From Croceicoccus ponticola (GTDB lineage Bacteria; Pseudomonadota; Alphaproteobacteria; Sphingomonadales; Sphingomonadaceae), in assembly GCF_004004515.1 (NCBI RefSeq), contig NZ_RXOL01000009.1:1-64000 (forward strand): a DNA stretch of 64,000 nucleotides, written 5' to 3'. Below, in pieces: positions 25,005 through 33,099 of this stretch. Below the pieces are notes generated by a model. That model was not told the origin of the DNA. It saw nothing but the letters and a program-made list of their open reading frames with translations, and did not search any database. Position 1 is the first letter of the stretch, and each line of letters opens with the position of its first letter. A program made the position numbers and the translations under genes.

Positions 25005-26405
25005 CTAGACCGTGCCCGCGACCGGCGCGGCGCAAGTGCCGCTCGCCTCGAGGAAGCGCGCAACCCTGAGCAAATCGGGCTCGCTGCCCGGCTTGCCGAT
25101 GATCTGCACCGCCAGCGGCAGTTGGCCGGGAATGTGGACCGGTGCCGCCACGACCGGCAACCCGATCAGCGTGATGGGCTGGGTCCACAGGCCGATATTG
25201 GGCCGCAGCGGATATGCCACGCCGTCAAGTTCGAAATTGGTCTGATCCAGAAGCGGCGCGGCAAGCGGCGTCGCTGGCGCGATCAGGATGTCGGCGTTGG
25301 CGAAGACGTCCTGCATCTGGTGATGCCACCATGTCCGGAACCGCTGCGCCTGAAGATACCATTCGGCGGGCACCAGCGACCCTGCCAGGAACCGGTCGCG
25401 ATCGGCCGGATCATAGTCGGCGGCACGCTGGCGCAGGCGATGACGATGGAATTCCCCGCCCTCTGTCGCGGTAATGGCATATGCGGCGGACCGCGCCAGT
25501 TCAGGCTTGGGCAGTTCGATATCGCTCGCCAGGTCCAGCGCGTCGCCGACCGCCTGCATGATCGCGGCGATATCGTCGGTCCACCCCTTGCGGAAATATC
25601 CGCCGAGCCTGGATATGCGCAGGCCCGAAAGCCCCGCGTCGAGGCTCGGCATCGCCGGTTCGGGCGCGCCGGTCCGACAGACGGGATCGCGCGCATCGTG
25701 CCCAGCCATCGCGTCGAATGACGATGCAAGATCCGCCACATCGCGCCCCAGCACGCCGATGGTGTCGAGGCTGCCCGAAAACAGGAACCCGCCCGCCCGC
25801 GAAAGCTGGCCGTAACCGGGCTTCAGCCCCCAGATCCCGCAAAAGGACGATGGCACACGGATCGATCCATTGGTGTCGGTGCCAAGCGAGATCGCGCCCA
25901 GCCCGCCTGCCACCGCCGCGCCCGAACCGCCGGACGAACCGCCGGCGGAACGAGTCAGGTCGTGCGGATTGCGGGTTGCGCCATAGTGCGCGTTCACCGT
26001 CACGAAGTCATAGGCATATTCGCCCATATTCGTCGCGCCGAGACAGATCGCACCGGCCGCGCAGAGCCGTTCCACGCTCGTCGCGTCGCGCGCCGCTGGC
26101 GGATCGTCGACGTTGATCTTCGATCCCGCCAGCGTCACTTCGCCCGCGAGATCGAACAGGTTCTTGACCGAAAATGTCACACCCGCAAGCGGCCCCGGAT
26201 CGTCGCCCGTCGCGAAAGCCTTGTCCACCGCGTCAGCCTCTGCCAGCGCGCGGTCTGCGGTGACGAGGGTATAGGCGTTGATGTCGGGATTGAGCGTTTC
26301 GATCCGATCGAGCGAAGCCTTGGCCACGTCCGATGCCGTAACCTTGCCGGAACGGATTGCGCTGGCGGCCTCGCGCCCGCTCATGATGGCGAGATCGGCG
26401 CTCAT
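25005..26405 (-). CDS. atzE: AtzE-like amidase (1-carboxybiuret hydrolase / HpxY type)
   Basis: A 466-residue amidase-signature protein. The catalytic set is Lys81 (FSVKNLFD), cis-Ser about 157 in SAGGSSGGSG, and nucleophile Ser181 in GTDTNGSIRVPSS. Features such as LAGSKINVDDPPA and NMGEYAYDFVT are typical of AtzE-family enzymes, which need a small GatC-like partner (AtzG/HpxX). That partner is here the C-terminal part of the preceding protein. Its ATG overlaps that gene's stop. AtzE acts on 1-carboxybiuret; HpxY homologues act on oxalurate. The actual substrate is open because neither a cyanuric acid hydrolase nor a urate pathway is in the window. Confidence 0.8.
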   Translation of the reverse strand: MSADLAIMSGREAASAIRSGKVTASDVAKASLDRIETLNPDINAYTLVTADRALAEADAVDKAFATGDDPGPLAGVTFSVKNLFDLAGEVTLAGSKINVDDPPAARDATSVERLCAAGAICLGATNMGEYAYDFVTVNAHYGATRNPHDLTRSAGGSSGGSGAAVAGGLGAISLGTDTNGSIRVPSSFCGIWGLKPGYGQLSRAGGFLFSGSLDTIGVLGRDVADLASSFDAMAGHDARDPVCRTGAPEPAMPSLDAGLSGLRISRLGGYFRKGWTDDIAAIMQAVGDALDLASDIELPKPELARSAAYAITATEGGEFHRHRLRQRAADYDPADRDRFLAGSLVPAEWYLQAQRFRTWWHHQMQDVFANADILIAPATPLAAPLLDQTNFELDGVAYPLRPNIGLWTQPITLIGLPVVAAPVHIPGQLPLAVQIIGKPGSEPDLLRVARFLEASGTCAAPVAGTV

Positions 26406-26998
26406 GCGGTGAACTTCGGCGCAGGCTCGATTTCGCTGAGATCGAGCGCCATGAGCGGGGCGATGATCTTTGACATCGTGGCGATGTCGTTGACCACGTT
26501 GGGCATGAAATCAGGGTCGATTGGCATGTCGAGAAAGTCCGATGCTGCCGCGACATAGGCCGCGGCCTTGCTTTGGCCGAAAGCACCTGCGTTGGCGGGG
26601 CTGACGCGGTGCGAGACGTGGGCCGATACGATCCGCCAGCCGATATCGGCAAACCGGACCCAGACCTGGCTTTGCCGCCCGTGGCGGGGTGACCCGGCGA
26701 TTGTCGCGGTGAATTCGACTGCCGCGATCGCCATGCTGTCGCCGAAAGTGACTAGCGTTTCGTTCACCGTCTTACGGTCGGAATAATCCACGACCCGCGC
26801 CTTGCGAAAGGCAGATATGTCGTCCGCGCCGTACAGTTCCTCGGTCACCCCGAACCGGCGGGCGAGCGCGTCGTTCCAGAAAAAGTCGACCAAGGCGTCG
26901 ACGTCGTTGGCGATCAGCGCCCTGTCGTAGGCGGAGCATAGCTCGCGCAGCTCCACCACGATTTCAGGCCGGTTCACATCGGCTGACAGCATCGGCAT
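26402..26998 (-). CDS. AtzH-AtzG fusion protein (NTF2-like DUF3225 + GatC-like DUF4089)
   Basis: A 198-residue protein. Residues 1-about 140 form an NTF2-like domain of the AtzH/HpxZ type (AYDRALIANDVDALVDFFW, RQSQVWVRFADIGWRIVSAH, HVSHR). Residues about 145-198 match the small AtzG/HpxX family: AAAYVAAASDFLDMPI, NVVNDIATMSKIIAPLMALD and the ending IEPAPKF. AtzG and AtzH are normally separate genes; here they are one chain. AtzG is needed for AtzE stability and activity, so the fusion would tether AtzH to the AtzE complex. The stop overlaps the AtzE-like gene start by 4 bp. Confidence 0.8.
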   Translation of the reverse strand: MPMLSADVNRPEIVVELRELCSAYDRALIANDVDALVDFFWNDALARRFGVTEELYGADDISAFRKARVVDYSDRKTVNETLVTFGDSMAIAAVEFTATIAGSPRHGRQSQVWVRFADIGWRIVSAHVSHRVSPANAGAFGQSKAAAYVAAASDFLDMPIDPDFMPNVVNDIATMSKIIAPLMALDLSEIEPAPKFTA

Positions 26999-27032
26999 TC
27001 CAACCCTTTCGCAAGGCCGCAGGCGTGGCGGC

Positions 27033-29495
27033 TCAGAACTTGGCGGTGAGCGTCAATTCGACGGTGCGCCCCACGCTCGGACTGATGAACGTATCCCAGA
27101 ACAGGAATTGCGGAGTGTAGTATTTGCTGTTCGTCAGGTTGTTGACGTTCACCCGCGCTTCGTACCCTTCGAAGCGAAAGAATGCCGCCGCCCGATAGGC
27201 TTCGTACGAAGGCAGCTTGATCGCCTTGGCATAGCCCGAATACATCGACGAAACATGCGTCCCGCCGAACGAAAGGCCCCAGCCGTCGGGATGGGTATAG
27301 GTCGCATCCATCGAATAGACCTGTTCCGGCGTCGGCGACAGAAGCGGGCCGTCGAAGCCGAGCATGCTGCCCACGCCGACAAACCGGCCGCCGTAGACAA
27401 GCGCGGGATCGAGCCCCAGCACTTCGGGCGGAAGGCCGAGGAAGAACGGCGCGTCGCGGATCTCAGTTTCCTGGATCGTGCCCGACCCGGTCAGGCTGAG
27501 CCGCGAGGTCACGGCATAGCGCATTTCCAGTTCGATGCCCTTCGACTTGTAGTAATTGGTCGTGCCGCCCTGTGAATCGAACGATGTCTTTTCTTGCTTG
27601 TAGCCCAGCAGGTTGAAGTAAAGCCGTCCGTAGTTGAGGTAACCCTTGATCCCCGCCTCGGTCATCTTGCTGGGCTGCACCCAGCTTCCCCCCGTGACGT
27701 TCAGCACGTCGATCACGCCGCCCTGCCCCAGTTCGACATACTGGGACTTCGCATGGGTGGTATAGAGGTTGATATCGTTGCTGATCTTGTAGCTGGCGCT
27801 GGCGTTGTACGACCACGCCGTGTCGCTGTCCGAAGCGTCGAGGAACTGCGCCGCAAGGTTCGTGCCGTGGACCGAGACCTTGTAACGATCCATGCGGCCG
27901 GCAAGGATCAGGCTGACCCGTTCGCCGATCGTGCTGTCGATCAGCCCGAACAGGCCAAGGTTGGAATGGTGCCCGTCCTGATCCCAGTTGTACGGCACGT
28001 TGCCGGTTCCCGTCCATGCACCCTCAAACCGGGTGTTGGGCGTCGCGCCGACCGAAAGGTCGCGGCGATCGAGTACCTGAAATCCGCGACCGCGCGATTC
28101 CTGTTCGTGGCCTTCGGAATAGCGATAGGACAGGCCGAACACCATTTCGGTTTTCAGGCCGTCGGTCGGCTCGAACGCGACGTTGGCGGTCGTCTTGTTT
28201 TCGATGACGCGGTTCACGTATTTCGCGGTGAAGCCGTAGCTCGAATACTTGAGGTGATCGATGTCGTCGAAGAAGGTCTGGTTCTTGATCGTGAAATCGG
28301 CGGTCGGCGAAAACACCAGGTCGAAATAGGCGGTCCACACCTTCGATTTGGAAAAGTCGCTTTTTTCGACCTGTACGGTCCGATGGTCGAGCGGAACGTA
28401 GCCGACCGTCGCCGGGTCGAGCAAGAAGGCGGCCTTCTGCTCGGCGCTCAGCGCGTCGTAGGGAAAGGGATTGGCAAAGGCGAACTGCTCAAGCCCATAG
28501 GCCGCAACTTCGGAAGGAGAGAGCCACTGATCGCCATTGGTGTTCAGGTCGAGCAATGGGCTGCCGCCCAGATAGAGTTTGCCTTCGCTGTCGATCAGTT
28601 CCTGCGTCACGCGGTTCCAGCCGAGGCTCTGGTTCAGGTCGGAATTCTGGTACATCGCGCCGTATTCGAGCCGCACCGCATCCGACACTTCGGTGTTGAA
28701 CGCAGCCTGGATCAGCCGGTTCTTGTTGTAGATGTCGTGGTAATAATGCTTCGAATCCTCGATCTGCCCGGAAATATAGACGCTGGAAGCCATGCCCGCC
28801 AAATCGAACGGTCCGCCGATCTCGCCATTGGCGACGCGTTTGTCGTACGAACCTGCCGTCAGCGAAACTTCGCCGGTCCAGTAGTCCGGCAGTCTGCCGT
28901 TCTTCGATTTCCCTGATTTTGGAACGAAGTTGAGAATGCCACCGACCTTGCCGCCGCCATAGATCACCGGCGGCGGGCCCTTGATCACTTCGACATAGTC
29001 CGACGCTGTCACCGCGGTCGGAAAGTTGCCCCGGTTTTCGATGCGACGAAAACCGCGAAAGAAATTGTCGGCCCGTTCGCCACGCACGTCGAGCGATCCT
29101 GCCACTCCGAAATAGTTGCCGGTGAACGTGCCCGAAGTGACGTTGACGAAATCATTGACCGAGCGCACCCCGTAGAGGTCGATCAGCGAGGATTCGATCA
29201 ACGTCACCGATCGCGGCGTATCGGCCAGCGAGCGCGAGGTCCCGAAAACGCTGGCGGTCGGCCGGTCGGGCAGGACGTCGTAGGTGTCGATTTTTTCGCC
29301 CGTGACGATGATTACGCCGCCTTCGGCGCCCACTTCGGCTTCGGCAAATTCGACCGCGTCATCGGCAGCGAATGCCGCACCCGGAAGGTTGAGCGCAACG
29401 GCCATCGCGGCAAGGCTGGCAGTGAAGGAAAAGCCATCGCGGCGCGAGCGGGCGAGGCAAGAGAAGGACGCAGATTCCCGAGAGATAGACGACAT
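27033..29495 (-). CDS. TonB-dependent receptor, siderophore-receptor-like
   Basis: An 820-residue receptor. The signal peptide ends GAAFA. The TonB box is VIIVTGEK, then SLADTPRSVTLIESSLIDLY in the plug, DVRGERADNFFRGFR, and VEVIKGPPPVIYGGGKVGG. The barrel ends VELTLTAKF. The DTPRSVT plug start is shared with FhuE/FepA-type receptors, but plug type alone does not prove a siderophore substrate. Ribosome site AGGGGG precedes the ATG. It lies 34 bp upstream of the AtzH-AtzG gene on the same strand and is divergent from the GntR regulator, so it probably feeds the nitrogen module. Confidence 0.85.
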   Translation of the reverse strand: MSSISRESASFSCLARSRRDGFSFTASLAAMAVALNLPGAAFAADDAVEFAEAEVGAEGGVIIVTGEKIDTYDVLPDRPTASVFGTSRSLADTPRSVTLIESSLIDLYGVRSVNDFVNVTSGTFTGNYFGVAGSLDVRGERADNFFRGFRRIENRGNFPTAVTASDYVEVIKGPPPVIYGGGKVGGILNFVPKSGKSKNGRLPDYWTGEVSLTAGSYDKRVANGEIGGPFDLAGMASSVYISGQIEDSKHYYHDIYNKNRLIQAAFNTEVSDAVRLEYGAMYQNSDLNQSLGWNRVTQELIDSEGKLYLGGSPLLDLNTNGDQWLSPSEVAAYGLEQFAFANPFPYDALSAEQKAAFLLDPATVGYVPLDHRTVQVEKSDFSKSKVWTAYFDLVFSPTADFTIKNQTFFDDIDHLKYSSYGFTAKYVNRVIENKTTANVAFEPTDGLKTEMVFGLSYRYSEGHEQESRGRGFQVLDRRDLSVGATPNTRFEGAWTGTGNVPYNWDQDGHHSNLGLFGLIDSTIGERVSLILAGRMDRYKVSVHGTNLAAQFLDASDSDTAWSYNASASYKISNDINLYTTHAKSQYVELGQGGVIDVLNVTGGSWVQPSKMTEAGIKGYLNYGRLYFNLLGYKQEKTSFDSQGGTTNYYKSKGIELEMRYAVTSRLSLTGSGTIQETEIRDAPFFLGLPPEVLGLDPALVYGGRFVGVGSMLGFDGPLLSPTPEQVYSMDATYTHPDGWGLSFGGTHVSSMYSGYAKAIKLPSYEAYRAAAFFRFEGYEARVNVNNLTNSKYYTPQFLFWDTFISPSVGRTVELTLTAKF

Positions 29496-29584
29496 GAAAC
29501 CCCCTGTGGTGTCCGGAATCCTCTCCTCTTTTTGTCTCGTTGAGGCGATAGTTATCGTATAATATTACACCCGTCAATCACGCT

Positions 29585-29594
29585 TTGTATACAA
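29585..29594. promoter_or_regulatory. Palindrome TTGTATACAA, candidate GntR operator
   Basis: A perfect 10-bp palindrome in the 151-bp region between the divergent TBDR and GntR genes. FCD-type GntR proteins commonly bind short palindromes of this kind in such positions. A related half (TTTGTATAC) is at 1403-1411 next to the acyl-CoA dehydrogenase remnant. Confidence 0.45.
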
Positions 29595-29646
29595 GATGGC
29601 AAACCCTGATGATCCGCCATACTTTCGCTAATCCATCCCGCGGGTT

Positions 29647-30339
29647 GTGTGCATCTCCAACTGTCGATATGCCTTGATCAAGGGCTGCTGGAAGACATGC
29701 GTGAAGCTTGCCGAGAAGATCGAAGACATAATTCTGACGGGTGAATTGCCGGCTGGCTCCAAGCTGGATGAAATGGTGCTCGCACGCCGTTTCAACGTCT
29801 CTCGCACACCCATCCGCGAAGCATTGCGCCATCTGGCCAGCACGGGAATGGTCGACCTGATCCCGAACCGCGGCGCTTTCATAGCGACGCTGACGCCCGA
29901 ACAATTGCACGAAATGTTCGTCGCCATGGCCGAGATGGAGGCAACTTGCGCAAGGCTTGCCGCGATCAGCATGACGCCGCCTGAACGCCAAAACCTGCAA
30001 AGGCTGCACGACCGCATGGCGCAGGCCATCGAACCCAACGATTTCTTCGAGTTCGGCGAAATGAACAACGCCTTCCACCTGATGATTTATCGGGGAGCGC
30101 ACAATCATTACCTTGAGCAGGCGACGACAAAGCTGCGCCAGCGACTGTCGCTCTACCGCAGATCCCAGTTCCGCACCAAATCCCGCCTCGCCAACTCTTT
30201 CGCCGAACATGACGCAGTGACGAAGGCCATCCTGTCAGGCGACCCGGTCAATGCACACGCAGCGATGCTGCGGCACGTCGATAACGTGGAGATTTCTGTA
30301 AAGACTTTACTTGGCCAAAGCGACGAGGCCCCAAGCTGA
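29647..30339 (+). CDS. GntR-family regulator, FCD (FadR-like) subfamily
   Basis: A 230-residue protein. The winged helix spans about residues 20-80 (KLAEKIEDIILTGELPAGSK, VLARRFNVSRTPIREALRHL). The FCD effector domain follows (EMFVAMAEMEATCARLAAIS, MNNAFHLMIYRGAHNHYLEQ, then EHDAVTKAIL and MLRHVDNVE), and the His residues fit the usual metal-binding set. The only open start is the GTG at 29647. It is divergent from the TBDR gene of the nitrogen module and probably represses that operon until a carboxylic or ureide effector binds. Confidence 0.82.
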   Translation: MCISNCRYALIKGCWKTCVKLAEKIEDIILTGELPAGSKLDEMVLARRFNVSRTPIREALRHLASTGMVDLIPNRGAFIATLTPEQLHEMFVAMAEMEATCARLAAISMTPPERQNLQRLHDRMAQAIEPNDFFEFGEMNNAFHLMIYRGAHNHYLEQATTKLRQRLSLYRRSQFRTKSRLANSFAEHDAVTKAILSGDPVNAHAAMLRHVDNVEISVKTLLGQSDEAPS

Positions 30340-30416
30340 GTCATTTGAATGGCGCTGTCAGTCGGATGACAACTCGTCTCCACTTCGCGCACTCAGGCCT
30401 AAGTTCTCACATTCTT

Positions 30417-30850
30417 ATGCCGCAAGATTCTGCCACTCAGCCAGAGCGGCCGAGCGACGAGCTTTGAATGTTTCCCTGTCGACGAGGTGACGTTCCGAGT
30501 TGAAGTGGTTGTGAAAGGAAGCGTGGACGGATGCGAACTATTGCGGTGAGTTCATCCAACGCGCCGGGTAGGATTTGAGGCCGTCGGGGACGATCGTTTC
30601 GGCTTTCCCATAGCGCTTCTGCGCCCTCTTGATGAACGGCAATGCCGCACATTTGTCCCGCTTCTTCGTGACAAAGCTCTCCAGGACTTCGCCTTCGTGA
30701 TCGACGGCGCGCCACAGATAAACCATCTCCCCGTTCATGTTCGCTGCACGGCCCTTCGGGTCACCTACATTTCGTCAAGATGAGCATCACCACAATGCGG
30801 ATGATGTCCGGCGAAGAATGGAAATAACGGAACGGCGACGCGGGTTTGCC
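30417..30850 (-). mobile_element. IS6-family remnant (group A, copy 2)
   Basis: Three separated pieces of one IS6 transposase are readable on the minus strand: an N-terminal piece (SPFRYFHSSPDIIRIVVM), the middle (MNGEMVYLWRAVDHEGEVLE to GLKSYPA), and the C-terminus (FASVHASFHNHFN, then FKARRSAALAEWQNLAA and stop). Large internal deletions and frameshifts join them. It is the same IS type as at 20870-21480, in the same orientation, 9 kb away, and it lies directly after the GntR gene. Confidence 0.8.
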
Positions 30851-31131
30851 GGGACACGGGATGGCCCCGACCTACCCTATGCCGCTCACGGTGCAATCAT
30901 TCTGACAACACCGTCCTGACGACTGGCCACCACGGGCCCAGTGCAGCGAACTGCGGATAATCGAGCCCTCGCGGGCATGGCCCGTTCGCACCATCCAAGC
31001 CAGATCGATGCGCAGCGACATGTCTGCCGTTGGCCTGCCACTGTATCGCCCTGAACCATAAGCCTCGGGTCTTATCGCAGCTTCGTCTGAACGCTCCAAT
31101 CCGACTGAAATTGGGAGCCGGTGGCCGAATA
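30851..31131. other. Intergenic, probable IS debris
   Basis: About 280 bp between the IS6 remnant and the cytochrome gene. Frames on both strands are short and show no recognised family. It may hold further decayed IS sequence. Confidence 0.35.
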
Positions 31132-31506
31132 TCAGCGTGGCGAGCGAAGTGACATAATGTAAGCTGTGGCTATCTCAGCCTCGTCCTCTTCGAGTAAAAT
31201 CGTCATCGCAAACGGATCATCGTGTCCATCGCGAAAGAACTCGCGCAGCGTTTGCTGGTTGAACCCCATGTCGTTCGCGACCGCCACAAAGCTGGGCGCC
31301 TGTGGATTGGGCGGCTCAGTTCCCGGTCGAACTGCATGGCAACCGCTACATTGCGCTTCTACGAACGAGAGCCCCCGAGCAACCTGCGTTTGCTCGACGC
31401 TTGTGACGGCGACATCTGAATTTGCGGCAGGGGGTACCTCAACGGCATGTCCGCACGCGCACAACAGCGCTGTGGACAATACAGCGAACGATCGGGAAAG
31501 TGGCAT
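31132..31506 (-). CDS. Small monoheme c-type cytochrome lipoprotein
   Basis: About 124 residues. The N-terminus MPLSRSFAVLSTALLCACGH has a lipobox-like LLCAC. One heme site CSGCH follows, with VRPGTEPPNPQAPSFVAVAN and a later Met (DPFAMTILLEED) as possible distal ligand. I start at 31506, where GAAAGG precedes the ATG; the frame to 31626 adds an atypical leader. It should be an electron carrier on the periplasmic face of a membrane. No oxidase or dehydrogenase partner is adjacent; the neighbours are IS debris and the Slam gene. Confidence 0.75.
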   Translation of the reverse strand: MPLSRSFAVLSTALLCACGHAVEVPPAANSDVAVTSVEQTQVARGLSFVEAQCSGCHAVRPGTEPPNPQAPSFVAVANDMGFNQQTLREFFRDGHDDPFAMTILLEEDEAEIATAYIMSLRSPR

Positions 31507-31755
31507 GGCGAACCTTTCTGGGGGCGGGGCAGCGAAACAAGGGTAATCCACATCCTTTATTTTTGCCAACATGCGCGACGCGGTGTGCAAATCCTTGTTG
31601 CCCGTTCTGTCCGATATCCATCCCATTTCAGACCGTTGGTGCTAATGGCCTTCGCCCGATTAGCGGACTGGCGGCTTTGCGACATTCCTGGCCAAGAGAG
31701 GCTTGTCGGCTAACGACCGCCTAGCAGAAATACCGCCGGACCAACTGGGGGAATG

Positions 31756-33099
31756 TCAAAAGGCTGTCGTCAGACCAACTTCGATCCTGTGTCGATCATA
31801 ATCATAGAGGTTGATGCTGCTGTTCATGTGGGTGAAGGTGTACGCGATACGCGGGGTAAAGCGTGACAGGACAATTCGGCGGTTCAGGACGGCGGCTGTC
31901 GCTGAGACAATCTTATCCGAGCGAACCTCCGGAAACGCCGGCAGTGCTGCATCGTACTTGGCGAACGCGTAAGACGGTTCGATATAGACGGAGAAGCCTT
32001 CAGGTAATTCGCGAAAGTAGCCTGCGCCTATGATGCCAGACCAGTTCCGGTAAGCTGCGGCATCCGCATCCTGCCGGTTTACACCTAACTTGAGCGAGGC
32101 CGCGCTGGTCTGGTCCAGTTGGCGCATCAAGCCAAGACCGGCGTTGTAGACCCAGCCGTCGCGTTCGTTCTGCTGATCGTAGTCGAGGTGCAAGGCACCT
32201 AGCGAGCCGGAGATTACCGTGCTTGAACCGGCATAGTGGATGGCCTCCATCCTGCCGCCCGCGGCCTTGGCGTAGCCATTGCCACCATACCAGCGGCGGA
32301 ACCCCGTTCCCAACAGGCTTACGTCCCATCGGGGAAAGACGAACCTTGGTCCGATCTGTGCCGATAGGGTCATGTCGTCGAATGTCGATCCGCCATACTC
32401 CCGTCGCTGGAAACCGGTCCCGATCCGAAGACGGCCATTCGGAGCGATCCTCGGCGCCCATTCGACGTTGGCATCGACGGCAGCTCCGATCCCGCTCTTC
32501 TTGCGTGCATCGTCCGACAACTTGAACGGCAGGCCATAGATCGCCACTTCGCGCGACGTCGATGCCGCGTTCAGGTTCGTGTCAGGGGCCAGTGCAACCG
32601 ACAAACCATACGACCAATTTTTCGACTGCCTTATCTGAAACAGGAAGGCGTCTACATTCGCCTTTACGGTGGGTGGAAGGTCGCCAGCGCGGACTGCGCG
32701 GAATTGACGATCCGCGTTCTGGTAGTCCCGGTCGAGGAAGAAGGCACGCGCGAGTTCGAGTCTTACGCGGACTGCTTCGGGATGATCGATCAGGATCGCC
32801 CTGAAAATTGCGATAGCCTTGCGATAGTCGCCTTGACTGGTGGCGACCAGGCCACGCAGGAAGTGTGCCTGCTGATCGTCAGGCGTCGCAGCGATAATCG
32901 CGTCCAGCAGGACGGCAGCATCATCCGCCTTACCCTGTCTGACCAGTGCGTCGACAATGTCGTCGATTGACCGAGAGGATGTCTGTTCCGCACTCGCATC
33001 CTGTGCACGTGATGGTTCCGGGAAGGTGGCGCTGCCGCACGCAAGCGCCATGGCGAGCATGCGGCAGGCCACACCGGAACGGATGTCCCGGCGTTGCAT
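31756..33099 (-). CDS. Slam-like surface lipoprotein assembly modifier (TPR + DUF560 barrel)
   Basis: A 447-residue outer-membrane protein. The signal peptide ends about PSRAQ. Residues about 45-150 are TPR repeats (AHFLRGLVATSQGDYRKAIA, RVRLELARAFFLDRDYQNAD). Residues about 155-447 are a beta-barrel with LSVALAPDTNLNAAS early, then alternating strands and the terminal RHRIEVGLTTAF. This is the layout of Slam, which moves specific lipoproteins to the outer leaflet of the outer membrane. Its ATG follows immediately after the stop of the TbpB-like lipoprotein gene, which is its likely client. Confidence 0.8.
   Translation of the reverse strand: MQRRDIRSGVACRMLAMALACGSATFPEPSRAQDASAEQTSSRSIDDIVDALVRQGKADDAAVLLDAIIAATPDDQQAHFLRGLVATSQGDYRKAIAIFRAILIDHPEAVRVRLELARAFFLDRDYQNADRQFRAVRAGDLPPTVKANVDAFLFQIRQSKNWSYGLSVALAPDTNLNAASTSREVAIYGLPFKLSDDARKKSGIGAAVDANVEWAPRIAPNGRLRIGTGFQRREYGGSTFDDMTLSAQIGPRFVFPRWDVSLLGTGFRRWYGGNGYAKAAGGRMEAIHYAGSSTVISGSLGALHLDYDQQNERDGWVYNAGLGLMRQLDQTSAASLKLGVNRQDADAAAYRNWSGIIGAGYFRELPEGFSVYIEPSYAFAKYDAALPAFPEVRSDKIVSATAAVLNRRIVLSRFTPRIAYTFTHMNSSINLYDYDRHRIEVGLTTAF

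Noticed and set aside
23296-25008. 570-codon plus-strand frame over the permease
   Set aside because: Low-complexity His/Arg/Asp/Gln-rich shadow of membrane-protein codons on the opposite strand.
27033-29495. Naming the receptor a siderophore receptor
   Set aside because: The plug start resembles that group, but there are no siderophore genes and the receptor sits in an amide nitrogen operon, so the substrate is left open.
30872-31099. 75-codon minus-strand frame near the IS6 remnant
   Set aside because: Thought to be another transposase piece, but no motif could be matched with confidence.
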